From Chryseobacterium culicis (GTDB lineage Bacteria; Bacteroidota; Bacteroidia; Flavobacteriales; Weeksellaceae): a stretch of 64,000 nt of DNA. The notes beneath the pieces were generated by a model. That model saw only the letters and a program-made list of their open reading frames with translations. It ran no database searches and was not told the origin of the DNA. Position numbers and translations under genes: made by a program. Positions 36,101 to 45,009 of this stretch are shown piece after piece (position 1 is the first letter of the stretch; every line of letters starts with the position of its first letter). Location of the stretch: assembly GCF_900108365.1 (NCBI RefSeq), contig NZ_FNWQ01000002.1, positions 1,094,070 to 1,158,069 of the forward strand, read 5' to 3'.

Positions 36101-36137
36101 AAAACTCCTTTTTAGCTAATAAAAAGGAGTTTTTTAT
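36101..36137 (+). terminator. terminator after the glycosidase gene
   Basis: Thirteen-pair stem AAAACTCCTTTTT/AAAAAGGAGTTTT, seven-base loop, T run. It is shared with the converging HxlR gene. Confidence 0.9.
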
Positions 36138-36469
36138 TATTTCAAATTATTAATCACTTTCTTCCTGTGATCCATTCCCCATTTCTGAATATGACGGAGA
36201 ACGGGTTCCAGCGTTTTTCCGTACTCTGTAATTTCATATTCAACAGTAACAGGAACAGTAGCAATTGCTTTTCTTGAAACAAGACCATTGCATTCCAGAC
36301 TTTTAAGCTCTGCGCTCAGCATTTTCGGAGTGATTTTACCAATATCCTCCAATAAGTCTTTAAATCTTTTCTTTCCTCCACAAAGACTGTACAGGATCGG
36401 AAACTTCCATTTTCCCCCGATGATTTCCAACGCATCCATCACCGGCTGAATCTGTATTTTATTTTTCAT
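36137..36469 (-). CDS. HxlR-family transcriptional regulator (second)
   Basis: 110 residues: IIGGKWKFPILYSL, KRFKDLLEDIGKITPKMLSAELKSLECNGLVSRK (recognition helix) and YEITEYGKTLEPVLR wing. It is a winged-helix regulator of the HxlR group, divergently transcribed from the isochorismatase-like hydrolase gene at 36581. The 111-base gap contains three direct repeats (36498-36545) that are its likely operator. The trigger is not known. It ends at the terminator shared with the glycosidase gene. Confidence 0.9.
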   Translation of the reverse strand: MKNKIQIQPVMDALEIIGGKWKFPILYSLCGGKKRFKDLLEDIGKITPKMLSAELKSLECNGLVSRKAIATVPVTVEYEITEYGKTLEPVLRHIQKWGMDHRKKVINNLK

Positions 36470-36497
36470 GATATTCCTTTATTCATCAATAACTATA

Positions 36498-36545
36498 CAA
36501 AAGTAAACTAATATACAAAAAGTAAACTTATTTCAAAAGTAAACT
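36498..36545 (+). promoter_or_regulatory. three direct repeats, probable HxlR operator
   Basis: CAAAAGTAAACT (36498), CAAAAAGTAAACT (36516) and CAAAAGTAAACT (36534) begin 18 bases apart, between hxlR and the hydrolase gene. Confidence 0.68.
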
Positions 36546-36580
36546 TTTCTGCTCAATTTTGCTTCACAAACATTTAAATT

Positions 36581-37180
36581 ATGAACCATAAAAGATTTTC
36601 CACAGAAGACAGTGCTATTTTACTTATTGACCATCAGGTAGGCACCATAAAATTAGCACGCAACATTGATCACGAAGAGATCATTAAAAATACACGCGCA
36701 TTGGCCCGTACAGCTGTAGAGACCAACATGCCTCTTGTACTGACTTCCAGCCAGGAAGATCATTTCCAGGGCCTGCTTCTTGAAGATCTGCAAAAAATTG
36801 CTCCGGAAGATTATCTGAAAAGAATAAAAAGACCGGGGGTGGTAGATGCTTGGCTGTATCAGCCTTTCAAAGAAGCTGTTGAAAAGACAGGAAAAAAGCG
36901 TCTTATCATGGCAGGTCTTACCAATGACGTATGTATTGTTTACCCGGCTATGAGCGCATTAGAAGACGGTTACCAAGTACAGGTAGTAGTGGACGCAGGC
37001 GGTTCGCCTACCACGCTTGCGGATGAAACGGCTTTGAGAAGAATGGAAAAGGCAGGCGTAATTCTTACCAGTACCAATCAGGTCATGGCAGAACTGGCTA
37101 TGGACTGGGCTTCAGAAAAAGGAGGAAAGATACAGGGCATTATGTATGAAGAAATTCTTAAAAAATATATAGAGTCATAA
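36581..37180 (+). CDS. isochorismatase-family cysteine hydrolase (YcaC-like)
   Basis: 199 residues. The fold shows the catalytic Asp in ILLIDHQVG, a Lys (RIKRPGVVDAW) and the nucleophilic Cys in GLTNDVCIVYPAM, an arrangement common to the YcaC group of cysteine hydrolases. Its substrate is not known; related proteins hydrolyse amides or isochorismate. The gene is divergent from an HxlR regulator, with three putative operator repeats between. It ends at a strong terminator that lies just in front of the beta-lactamase gene. Confidence 0.88.
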   Translation: MNHKRFSTEDSAILLIDHQVGTIKLARNIDHEEIIKNTRALARTAVETNMPLVLTSSQEDHFQGLLLEDLQKIAPEDYLKRIKRPGVVDAWLYQPFKEAVEKTGKKRLIMAGLTNDVCIVYPAMSALEDGYQVQVVVDAGGSPTTLADETALRRMEKAGVILTSTNQVMAELAMDWASEKGGKIQGIMYEEILKKYIES

Positions 37181-37222
37181 AATTTCAACCGTATAAAATA
37201 CAACAAAATAATCTTAAATTGC

Positions 37223-37257
37223 AGCGCTCTTCCTGTCTTGGGAATAGCGCTTTTTTT
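37223..37257 (+). terminator. terminator between hydrolase and beta-lactamase genes
   Basis: Stem AGCGCTCTTCC/GGAATAGCGCT with one mismatch, loop TGTCTTG, then TTTTTTT. It ends only 13 bases before the beta-lactamase start, so it may also limit transcription into that gene. Confidence 0.85.
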
Positions 37258-37269
37258 AATTTTATTATT

Positions 37270-38148
37270 ATGAAAAAAACAGCATTCTTTTTTCTTCTGA
37301 TTTCGGCATTTACATGGGCGCAGACTTCCCGACTGGAACAGAAAATCAATTCAATTCTTAAGAATAAAAAAGCAACGGTGGCCGTTTCTGTCTTAGGTTT
37401 TGAAAATGGTTTTACATATGATAAAAATGCAGACAAAAAGCTTCCTATGCAAAGTGTATTTAAATTTCACATTGCTGCGGCGGTTCTTGATGCAGCAGAC
37501 AAAGGAAAACTTTCTCTGGATCAGAAAATAAAACTGGATCACTCCAACCTGCTGGAGAATACATGGTCGCCGCTTCGCGATCAATACGCCGGAAAAGAGG
37601 TAGAAATTCCTCTGAGTGAGGTGATAGAATATACGGTTGCCAAAAGTGATAATAATGGATGCGACATTCTTCTGAGATTACTGGGAGGCACCCAGACGGT
37701 ACAAAAATTCATGGACTCTAAAGGCGTAAAGGGTTTTCAGATTAAATATAATGAGGAAGCCATGCATAAGGACTGGAATGTTCAGTACGAAAATTACAGC
37801 ACCACAAGATCAGCAGCGGATGTTCTCAAAAAATTCTATGACGGCAAATTATTATCTAAAAAATCTACCGATTATCTGATGAAAGTAATGCAGTCTACTT
37901 CAACGGGATTGAATAAAATGGTGGAACAGCTTCCTGAAAACACTCCGGTGGCGAGAAAAACGGGAGCTTCCGGCAAGAATAGTGCAGGGTTAACAGGCGC
38001 AGAAAACGAAATCGGAATCGTTACTTTACCGAATGGCAGACATTATGCATTAGCTGTATTTGTCAGTAACTCAACGGAAACGGATACAGTGAACTGCAGA
38101 ATGATTTCGGATATTTCAAAGGAAGTCTGGGAATATTTTAATAAATAA
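37270..38148 (+). CDS. bla: class A beta-lactamase, CGA/CIA-like
   Basis: 292 residues with a signal peptide (about 1-18, ending WAQ). Serine beta-lactamase motifs are complete: S62-V-F-K65 (SxxK), S126-D-N128 (SDN), a Glu in NEEAMHKDWN for deacylation, and K230-T-G232. Together with the sequence of the omega-loop region this fits the subclass A2 enzymes of Chryseobacterium (CGA, CIA), which hydrolyse penicillins and many cephalosporins in the periplasm. I start at ATG 37270; the frame upstream crosses a terminator. There is no neighbouring ampR-like regulator. Confidence 0.93.
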   Translation: MKKTAFFFLLISAFTWAQTSRLEQKINSILKNKKATVAVSVLGFENGFTYDKNADKKLPMQSVFKFHIAAAVLDAADKGKLSLDQKIKLDHSNLLENTWSPLRDQYAGKEVEIPLSEVIEYTVAKSDNNGCDILLRLLGGTQTVQKFMDSKGVKGFQIKYNEEAMHKDWNVQYENYSTTRSAADVLKKFYDGKLLSKKSTDYLMKVMQSTSTGLNKMVEQLPENTPVARKTGASGKNSAGLTGAENEIGIVTLPNGRHYALAVFVSNSTETDTVNCRMISDISKEVWEYFNK

Positions 38149-38179
38149 AATTTTAAGCTTATTTTTAAAGCGATTTAAT

Positions 38180-38590
38180 ATGAAAAAATTAATAGTAACA
38201 TCGGCATTATTTGCGTTCGCATTCTTTTATTCTCAAAAGAATCAAAATTATTTACAGATAAGCTATGGAAGTGTATGCTGTGGTCCCGCATCGGATAAAC
38301 CTGTGATGAGTTTTCTGAAAGAGTTTAAGAATAAAAGTCAGATAAAAAGCATGGAAATCCTGATGCAGAAAGGAAGAGGCAGAGAGGGAGAATATACTTT
38401 ATATGTGGGCACAGATTTTCTTACAAAGAATCAAAAAAAACGACTTATAAGGGGACTGACGGCTACTGTTTCTAATCAGAACAACAGTAAGAAAAGCCAA
38501 AATGTAGGCAACGTTTTCTTTGATTCAACTGCTGTTGTTACACAATCTGAACTTTCAGACGTAAAAAATCTAACTATCTATAAAAAATAA
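38180..38590 (+). CDS. exported protein of unknown function
   Basis: 136 residues with a signal peptide (about 1-18). It shows a CC pair (YGSVCCGPASDKPVMSFL) and a basic segment (MQKGRGREGEYTLYVGTDFL). Nothing in the family memory matches. It starts 31 bases after the beta-lactamase stop and ends six bases before the hydroxybutyryl-CoA dehydrogenase gene, so it is probably cotranscribed with these, though the products are unrelated. Function unknown. Confidence 0.68.
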   Translation: MKKLIVTSALFAFAFFYSQKNQNYLQISYGSVCCGPASDKPVMSFLKEFKNKSQIKSMEILMQKGRGREGEYTLYVGTDFLTKNQKKRLIRGLTATVSNQNNSKKSQNVGNVFFDSTAVVTQSELSDVKNLTIYKK

Positions 38591-38596
38591 AGGAAA

Positions 38597-39490
38597 ATGA
38601 TCAAAAACATTGTCGTTATCGGAGCGGGAACCATGGGGAATGGTATTGCACATACTTTCGCGCAGAGCGGTTTTAAAGTAAATCTTGTAGATGTATCCCA
38701 GGAAGCTTTGGACAAAGGTTTAAAAACCATTACTACCAATCTTGACAGAATCATTGCAAAAGGAAATCTTACTGAGGAGCAAAAAGCTGAAACATTAGGC
38801 AACATCACTACTTTTACTGCACTGAACGATGCTGTAGGTACTGCAGACCTTATTGTAGAAGCCGCCACTGAAAATCAGGATCTTAAACTGAAGATCTTCG
38901 GTCAGATGGATGAGCTGGCTCCTGCCAACTGTATTCTTGCCACCAATACTTCATCTATATCCATCACCAAAATTGCTGCGGCTACCAAAAGAGCTGATAA
39001 AGTGATCGGTATGCACTTCATGAATCCGGTTCCTATTATGAAGCTGGTAGAAATCATTAAGGGATATTCTACATCTAAGGAGACTTTTGATGTGATTTAT
39101 GAAATGAGCAAAACTTTAGGAAAAGTTCCTGTAGAAGTGAATGACTATCCGGGATTTGTCGCTAACAGAATTTTGATGCCAATGATCAACGAATCTATCG
39201 AAACGCTTTATAACGGAGTGGCTGGTGTAGAAGAAATTGATACGGTCATGAAATTGGGAATGGCTCATCCGATGGGTCCTCTTCAGCTGGCAGACTTTAT
39301 TGGTCTTGATGTATGTCTTGCGATCCTGAATGTAATGTATGACGGTTTTAAGAATCCTAAATACGCTCCGAACCCATTGCTTGTAAATATGGTGACAGCC
39401 GGAAAACTGGGGGTAAAATCAGGGGAAGGTTTTTATGATTACTCTGAAAGCAAAAAAGCGGAAAAAGTTTCAAAAATGTTTTTGAAGTAA
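38597..39490 (+). CDS. hbd: 3-hydroxybutyryl-CoA dehydrogenase
   Basis: 297 residues of the HBD/PaaH family: N-terminal VIGAGTMGNGIAHTF, TNTSSISI, HFMNPVPIMKLVEII (catalytic His) and a C-terminal GMAHPMGPLQLADFIGLD. It oxidises (S)-3-hydroxybutyryl-CoA to acetoacetyl-CoA with NAD+ in fatty acid or butanoate metabolism; cytosolic. It starts six bases after the upstream unknown gene and is followed by a small acidic-protein gene with its own promoter. Confidence 0.93.
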   Translation: MIKNIVVIGAGTMGNGIAHTFAQSGFKVNLVDVSQEALDKGLKTITTNLDRIIAKGNLTEEQKAETLGNITTFTALNDAVGTADLIVEAATENQDLKLKIFGQMDELAPANCILATNTSSISITKIAAATKRADKVIGMHFMNPVPIMKLVEIIKGYSTSKETFDVIYEMSKTLGKVPVEVNDYPGFVANRILMPMINESIETLYNGVAGVEEIDTVMKLGMAHPMGPLQLADFIGLDVCLAILNVMYDGFKNPKYAPNPLLVNMVTAGKLGVKSGEGFYDYSESKKAEKVSKMFLK

Positions 39491-39511
39491 TTTTAAGTCA
39501 ATAATTTTATT

Positions 39512-39519
39512 TATCTTTG
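39512..39519 (+). promoter_or_regulatory. TAnnTTTG -7 element for the gene at 39542
   Basis: TATCTTTG ends 22 bases before the ATG. No good -33 element was found. Confidence 0.5.
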
Positions 39520-39541
39520 AGAAAGTTAAAACATTAAAAAA

Positions 39542-39781
39542 ATGAAATTACCAAAGTTTTTATTAGCAGATAATTCGGAATTTCCAGAGGATCTATTCGT
39601 AGTTCACACAGAATATCCAAGATTTATCTTAAACGTTGAGGAAGAAGAAGTTGAGTGGTTAGATGATCTTGAAGGTGATGATGAAGAAACAATGGCAGAC
39701 GAGGCTACTAAAGTAGTAGAAGCAGCATTCAAATGGTGCGACGAAGAGTTGGCTAAGTACGACGAAGAAGAGGAAGATTAA
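39542..39781 (+). CDS. small conserved acidic protein
   Basis: 79 residues, acidic (VEEEEVEWLDDLEGDDEE, KYDEEEED), with KLPKFLLADNSEFPEDLFVVHTEYPRFIL at the front. No signal, no membrane segment. It looks like one of the small Flavobacteriia proteins of unknown function that are well conserved; I cannot name the family. It has its own promoter-like element and a strong terminator behind it. Confidence 0.78.
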   Translation: MKLPKFLLADNSEFPEDLFVVHTEYPRFILNVEEEEVEWLDDLEGDDEETMADEATKVVEAAFKWCDEELAKYDEEEED

Positions 39782-39798
39782 TAACACTCTAAGCATAA

Positions 39799-39824
39799 AA
39801 AAGGAACTCCATTGAGTTCCTTTT
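39799..39824. terminator. bidirectional terminator
   Basis: Stem AAAAGGAACTC/GAGTTCCTTTT, loop CATT, with a T run on the plus side and a T-rich end on the minus side. It separates converging genes. Confidence 0.9.
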
Positions 39825-39829
39825 GTTTT

Positions 39830-40240
39830 TTATTCTGATTTTGTAAATTTCAATAGCAAAAGATTGTCTTTGTACAATTCTAAAGTATTTCCGGTAATCA
39901 CATATTTATTTGCTTTTCCCATCATATCCATAAAGTTCTGCTCTACACTGATGTTGTTGCACATCATTTTTGTAGATCCCATTTGCCCTGCTATAAAACC
40001 ACCATTAGACGGGTCTATGGTAGCCGTTCCGAAATAGTTGTTACATCCTGCATTTCCAGTGATCTTTTCTCCTTCAATATTCAATGTTGGAACTTTACCT
40101 TTTACTGTTTCAGCTAATGTCCACTTTGTATTAGCAAGTGCAGGCTGAGCTTTTCCTACTTTAGACGCGGATGCGCTTGTCATGGATCCACATGAAGCCA
40201 AAACTGCAGCAGCACATATACTTAAAAAAAGATTTTTCAT
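39830..40240 (-). CDS. META-domain lipoprotein
   Basis: 136 residues. Lipoprotein signal with AAAVLASCGSM (Cys17). The rest is a META domain of the HslJ type: ANTKWTLAETVKGKVPTL, GNAGCNNYFGTATID, MGSTKMMCN and the final TLELYKDNLLLLKF. Such proteins are heat-shock or outer-membrane-associated and of unknown mechanism. A long gap lies upstream. Confidence 0.88.
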   Translation of the reverse strand: MKNLFLSICAAAVLASCGSMTSASASKVGKAQPALANTKWTLAETVKGKVPTLNIEGEKITGNAGCNNYFGTATIDPSNGGFIAGQMGSTKMMCNNISVEQNFMDMMGKANKYVITGNTLELYKDNLLLLKFTKSE

Positions 40241-40749
40241 TTTTAACTTTTTGAATTAACCCAAATTTACGGAAATTATATTATCTAAACGGGCTGCAGC
40301 GAATTTTATTATTATTTAACACTTGATATTTTGAATATTTTTCAGTTTGCATTTTTAATAATAAATGCATTTTTGATTGTCCTGATTAGGGTTGGGAAAC
40401 GCAAAGACGCAAATTTGTTAACAGGCTGAAGCTTTAGGCGCAAAGATTTTATCTTTGATAAAATTTTACAGTGTTTTTGTTATTCCGGGCAAAGCAAGGA
40501 ATCTATACACTAATTGGCTTATAAAATATGCCGAGACTCCTACGAGTGGATAGGTTGTTTGTATACAAAACTTTCCATTTTAAACACTAATGACACTAAT
40601 ATTTTCACTAATATCAATAATGCAATTCAATAGGAACGGGCTATAATCCTGAGCTTAATCGAAGGGAGCCCTTTTTCTATCAACAAAAACTCATTGGGCT
40701 TTAGCCGAAACATATTAATATATTTTTATTAAAACCTTTAAAAACAAAA
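40241..40749. repeat. repeat-rich intergenic region
   Basis: No gene. Contains the AAACGCAAAGACGCAAA-type repeat with GATTTTATC-TTT-GATAAAAT palindrome (40434-40470), a CGGGCAAAGCAAGGAATC word (40490), and a GGAACGGGC/GGGCTTTAGCC degenerate copy of the 25106 element (40630-40710). Confidence 0.6.
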
Positions 40750-40771
40750 AACGGACTTTTTCAAGTCCGTT
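40750..40771 (-). terminator. terminator after pheT
   Basis: Stem AACGGACTT/AAGTCCGTT, four-base loop, T run on the minus strand. Confidence 0.85.
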
Positions 40772-40802
40772 CCTTTTTATTGTGAAATATATTTTTCAAC
40801 TA

Positions 40803-43205
40803 TTAAGATCTCAACTCTGCGTTGAATTCTTTCTGGAAAGATTTAATCAGAGAATCCATTACTTCTGTAATCTCTTTTTCTTCCAGCGTCTTTTCTTCAT
40901 TCAACAGCTCGAAGCTCATTGCGTAAGACTTTTTACCTTCAGGAAGATTTTTACCCTCATACACATCAAACAGATTGATATTCTTAATGAATGGCGATTT
41001 GTTTTTCTTAGCAGTCTGATATAAATCCTGATAGTTTACCGTTTTATCAATCAATAAAGCCAAGTCTCGTCTGATTTTGTTGAATTTCGGAATGTCCTTG
41101 AATTTCAATTCATTTTTAGAACGCAGTTCCTGAGCATATTCCAGTTCAATTTCTGCATAGAAGCATTCCTGATCGATATCAAATTCTTTTAACAAAGCAG
41201 GCGCTACTTTTCCTATTCTTACTAAAGTTTTACCTTCAGCCTCGTATGCCAGTGCATCAGAAAATCTTTCGTCAGATAGCGCAACTTCTTTATAATCTAC
41301 TGCAAGTCTTTCCAATAAAACTTTTACATATGCTTTAAGATTATAGAAACTTACTGCAGATTTCGGCTGAAGCCAGTTTTCTGCGACATCTCTTCCTGAA
41401 ACCAATAATGCCAGTTGTTTTCTTTCTTCATATTTATCTTTTTTGTGATAAATTTTTCCTAGTTCGAAGAATTTGATGTCCTGGTTTTTTCTGTTGATAT
41501 TGTATACGGTGTTCTGAAGAAGTCCTTCCAATAGAGACTTTCTCATGAAAGCAAGATCACCGCTTAAAGGGTTCAATAGTTTTACGGCATCTGTTTCATC
41601 TTTTACAGAAGTTAAAGAATTGTTCATTACTTCATTGAAACCAAGTCCCTGTAAAGTTCTTGCCCAGCTGTTTTCCAGCTCATCCTGATCGTTGGCGCTT
41701 AGCTTAACAGGTGTAAACGAAATCTTTTGTGGAGCGTCAATCTTATTATATCCGTAGATTCTTAAGATCTCTTCAATTACGTCAATTTCTCTTGTTACAT
41801 CTGCTCTGTAGGCAGGAACTGAAATTTCAAAACCATTAGGAATTTCATTCAAAACCTGAATCTCCAGTGCTTTTAAGATTTCTTTTACTTTTTCTCTGTG
41901 AATTTTTGTTCCTAAAATCTGCTCAATTTTAGAGAATCTTAGGATCACATAGTTATCTTCTATTTTTTTAGGATATTCTTCCAGTAACTCTCCTGCTAAT
42001 TTTCCTTCTGCAATTTCCTGAATCATTTTAATAGCGTGGGTGATTGCTGTTCTGGTAAGGTTCGGGTCTACTCCCCTCTCAAATCTGAAAGATGCATCAG
42101 TATTCAGGCTATGCGCTTTAGCTCCTTTTCTTACCGCAATCGGATTGAAATAAGCACTTTCAAGGAATATCGTTTTAGTTGTATCAGATACCCCGGATTT
42201 CTCACCACCGAATACTCCGGCAATACACATTGGGTTATCTTTACCGTCTTTGATCATGATTTCAGAACCATTCAATGTTCTTTCCACACCATCTAAGGTA
42301 GTAAATTTCGTTCCCGGTTTTACGACTCCTACTTTTACTTTTTTATCTGCAATTTTATCGGCATCAAATGCGTGAAGCGGCTGTCCGTATCCGTGAAGAA
42401 TATAATTGGTAATATCTACAACGTTGTTAATCGGGCTTAATCCGATCGCTTTTAATCTGTCTTTTAACCATGAAGGTGATTCTGCTACTTTTACGTTTTC
42501 AATCACAGCTCCGATATATCTCGGACACAATTCTGCGTCTTCAATTTCCAGTTTGAAATCATGAGTTCCCTCACCATTCAATGCCTCAGAAGCCACTTTA
42601 TTAAATTGTGACTTCAATTGATTGGTAGAAAGATAGGCGTGTAAATCTCTGGCAACACCATAGTGAGACATCGCGTCTGTTCTGTTTGGTGTTAACCCTA
42701 TTTCAAATACTTCGTCAGTAGTAAGCTCAAAATAATCTGCAAAGTTTTTTCCTACTTCATATTGGGCTTCATCCAGCACCATAATACCTCCATGATCATC
42801 GCTAAGACCAAGTTCATCTTCAGCACAGATCATTCCCTGGGAAACCTCTCCCCTGATTTTTGCTTCTTTGATTTCAAAAAAGTTTCCGGTTTTGTCATAG
42901 ATTTTAGTTCCGACAACGGCTACAGGAACGGTTTGTCCTGCTTCTACATTAGGAGCACCGCAAACAATGTTCAGTACTTTTCCGTTTCCTACGTCTACAG
43001 TTGTCTTCTTCAGTTTGTCAGCATTAGGATGTTTTTCGCAGGTAAGCACTTTACCTACAACAATTCCTTCCAGGCTGCCTCTTACACTTTCAAATTTATC
43101 TATCCCTTCAACCTCAAGACCAATATCTGTAAGGAATTCACCGATTCTTTCAGTTTTTGATTCCGTTTTTACAAAGTCTTTCAGCCAGTTGTTTGATATT
43201 TTCAT
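40803..43205 (-). CDS. pheT: phenylalanine-tRNA ligase beta subunit
   Basis: 800 residues, the normal length of bacterial PheT. It has, in order, the N-terminal EMAP/tRNA-binding domain (VVGKVLTCEKHPNADKLKKT), the B3/B4 editing domain (YGVARDLHAYL region), B5, the catalytic-like core, and the C-terminal anticodon-binding FDX-ACB domain (FKDIPKFNKIRRDLALLID). It pairs with PheS (not in this window) as an alpha2-beta2 enzyme that charges tRNA-Phe. Cytosolic. The upstream gap to 43411 holds no convincing promoter. Essential gene. Confidence 0.97.
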   Translation of the reverse strand: MKISNNWLKDFVKTESKTERIGEFLTDIGLEVEGIDKFESVRGSLEGIVVGKVLTCEKHPNADKLKKTTVDVGNGKVLNIVCGAPNVEAGQTVPVAVVGTKIYDKTGNFFEIKEAKIRGEVSQGMICAEDELGLSDDHGGIMVLDEAQYEVGKNFADYFELTTDEVFEIGLTPNRTDAMSHYGVARDLHAYLSTNQLKSQFNKVASEALNGEGTHDFKLEIEDAELCPRYIGAVIENVKVAESPSWLKDRLKAIGLSPINNVVDITNYILHGYGQPLHAFDADKIADKKVKVGVVKPGTKFTTLDGVERTLNGSEIMIKDGKDNPMCIAGVFGGEKSGVSDTTKTIFLESAYFNPIAVRKGAKAHSLNTDASFRFERGVDPNLTRTAITHAIKMIQEIAEGKLAGELLEEYPKKIEDNYVILRFSKIEQILGTKIHREKVKEILKALEIQVLNEIPNGFEISVPAYRADVTREIDVIEEILRIYGYNKIDAPQKISFTPVKLSANDQDELENSWARTLQGLGFNEVMNNSLTSVKDETDAVKLLNPLSGDLAFMRKSLLEGLLQNTVYNINRKNQDIKFFELGKIYHKKDKYEERKQLALLVSGRDVAENWLQPKSAVSFYNLKAYVKVLLERLAVDYKEVALSDERFSDALAYEAEGKTLVRIGKVAPALLKEFDIDQECFYAEIELEYAQELRSKNELKFKDIPKFNKIRRDLALLIDKTVNYQDLYQTAKKNKSPFIKNINLFDVYEGKNLPEGKKSYAMSFELLNEEKTLEEKEITEVMDSLIKSFQKEFNAELRS

Positions 43206-43411
43206 TTGTTTATCTATCTACTTATTTAATTCGTCTGATGAGTCCAAAGGTTTCATCTGCTCTCATTTGAAACTTTTATTTGAAATCTTACGCCGTATTC
43301 CGGTGCAGTTTTTCGAGCTACAAATGTCGTGTTTTTTTGAGAAATAGAGAAATTTAGAAGCCACTTTAAGATAATAAATTTTCGTTAATCTTATGCGTCA
43401 GATCAGAAAAT

Positions 43412-44029
43412 CTACTGACCGGATGATCTCAATACTTTCTTAAGGCTATCCGAAAATAACACCAGCCCTCCGGCCATCATGATAATATCTTTCAGGACTA
43501 ATCTCCCTGCTCCCGATAAATAGGGAAACCCATATTGAGGGGTGGCATAATCCCCGCCCAGATTGGGTACATATACTTCCGGAGTGGTGATCAGAAATGA
43601 CAGGGTAACCAGTGACATTAAAAAAGTTAAAGCACCTCCTAAAGCTCCCGTTTTAGGAAGCCAGATTCCCGAGAGGGTTAAAAGCCCTATTGCAACAATC
43701 ATTGCTCCCAGGCCATAGGCAAAGGTATAAGTCCCGTTTTCTTTTTGCCAGCCGATGTTTTTCTGAATAACTTTTCCTTCCGGATTTTTGTACAGCGTGT
43801 ATTCCGCGACCAGCTTTTTATCTTCGTTACGTACTGTGTGATCAGCATTTTTGTAGAAGAAGCTCATCAGCGGGCTGTTCGCTACGAAAGGGACTATTCC
43901 GTCGGCTTCATACTGAAATGCCTTCAAGCCGCCGATCCAGGCCATAACAATGAAAATTGAAATTCTGAGAAAATTAAAAAAGTAAGCATCCAATTGTAAG
44001 AGCTGTTGGTAAAGTCTGTTGTTTTTCAT
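43412..44029 (-). CDS. DUF417 (YkgB-like) membrane protein
   Basis: 205 residues, with hydrophobic segments near residues 20-40, 107-130, 135-155 and 175-195, and the family features FLRISIFIVMAWIGGLKAFQYEADGIVPFVANSP and KDIIMMAGGLVLFSDSLK. It is an inner-membrane protein of unknown function; YkgB (RclC) homologues in Enterobacteria belong to the HOCl-response operon. I use ATG 44029 over a TTG-started frame. It lies 62 bases behind an AraC regulator on the same strand, which mirrors the rclR-rclC layout. Confidence 0.87.
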   Translation of the reverse strand: MKNNRLYQQLLQLDAYFFNFLRISIFIVMAWIGGLKAFQYEADGIVPFVANSPLMSFFYKNADHTVRNEDKKLVAEYTLYKNPEGKVIQKNIGWQKENGTYTFAYGLGAMIVAIGLLTLSGIWLPKTGALGGALTFLMSLVTLSFLITTPEVYVPNLGGDYATPQYGFPYLSGAGRLVLKDIIMMAGGLVLFSDSLKKVLRSSGQ

Positions 44030-44091
44030 GTGATTTATTTTTTTCAAAGGTATTCACATGCCTACAGTGCCAACATAGATATTTAAGGACA

Positions 44092-44922
44092 TTACATGGA
44101 CATTTTCGCCACTACGGATATCCCAACTTTTTCTCTGTAATTTTTAGGAGAGCAACCAACGGATTTTTTGAAATACCTGCTGAAGTAAAATTCGTCCGCA
44201 AATCCAAGTTCAGAAGCAATCTCCTTTACCGATCTGTAGGTTAAATGCAACAGCTTTTTCGCTTCCAGGATAATTCTTTCATTGATAAGCTGAGTAGGTG
44301 TTTTGGCAAATTCCTTCTTTACCGCTTTGCTTAATGTATTATTAGCGATGCTCAGTTTATCGCTGTAAAATGACAGTTCTTTTTCTTTTTTAAAATGAGA
44401 TTCCAGCAGTTTCTGAAATTCAGCTGCATTTTTATTGGGAAGTTTCTCATGAGAAACCACACTGTTTTCAATACTGCTTTTCTGCTTGCTTCCAATGGCC
44501 AGAATAAGCTGGATATAAGTTTTGATAATCGATTCCGAGAACGGATGTTTCTCAGATTCTTCTTTTTGAATATGATTAAAGAGCTCCAATATATAGTGGT
44601 AGTTCTCTTCCGAAAGCTCAACTCCCGGATTCAGATAAATATTATTGAAGAGAAGTCCGTTGCAGGCAACTTCCTCTTTATGATATTCGATACAATAATA
44701 ATCTCCATGAAATAAAAGTACATACATATTTTCCTCCGTTTCCGAAACCAGTTTCGCCTTCTGACAGGGAGAAAGAAACAGAATATTATACCCGTTGTAA
44801 GAATAATTAATATCATCCACAGAGAAAATACCAGACCCTTTCCAAAGAATCACACTGTAGTTTTCTGTAGTGAATTCTGATGGAAAACCTGAGGTAGGAT
44901 AAGACTGGATTTTTATTTTCAT
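44092..44922 (-). CDS. AraC-family transcriptional regulator (second)
   Basis: 276 residues with an N-terminal cupin-like sensing part (about 1-130) and a C-terminal AraC DNA-binding pair: SIANNTLSKAVKKEFAKTP and YRSVKEIASELGFADEFYFSRYFKKSVGCSPKNYR. It likely regulates the downstream DUF417 gene. No cysteine pair comparable to the hypochlorous-acid sensor RclR could be identified, so the similarity to rclR is in gene order only. Ligand unknown. Confidence 0.92.
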   Translation of the reverse strand: MKIKIQSYPTSGFPSEFTTENYSVILWKGSGIFSVDDINYSYNGYNILFLSPCQKAKLVSETEENMYVLLFHGDYYCIEYHKEEVACNGLLFNNIYLNPGVELSEENYHYILELFNHIQKEESEKHPFSESIIKTYIQLILAIGSKQKSSIENSVVSHEKLPNKNAAEFQKLLESHFKKEKELSFYSDKLSIANNTLSKAVKKEFAKTPTQLINERIILEAKKLLHLTYRSVKEIASELGFADEFYFSRYFKKSVGCSPKNYREKVGISVVAKMSM

Positions 44923-45009
44923 GATTAGCTATTTTTAAACAAGAATGACGCTAATGATCACAAATAATACTATTTATTTAATGTTCTTTTGAATACACCT
45001 TTCTCTTAT

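Noticed and set aside
44029..44922. Hypochlorous-acid response operon (rclR-rclC)
   Set aside because: Gene order fits, but no redox cysteine pair could be placed in the regulator and rclA is missing; kept only as a comparison.
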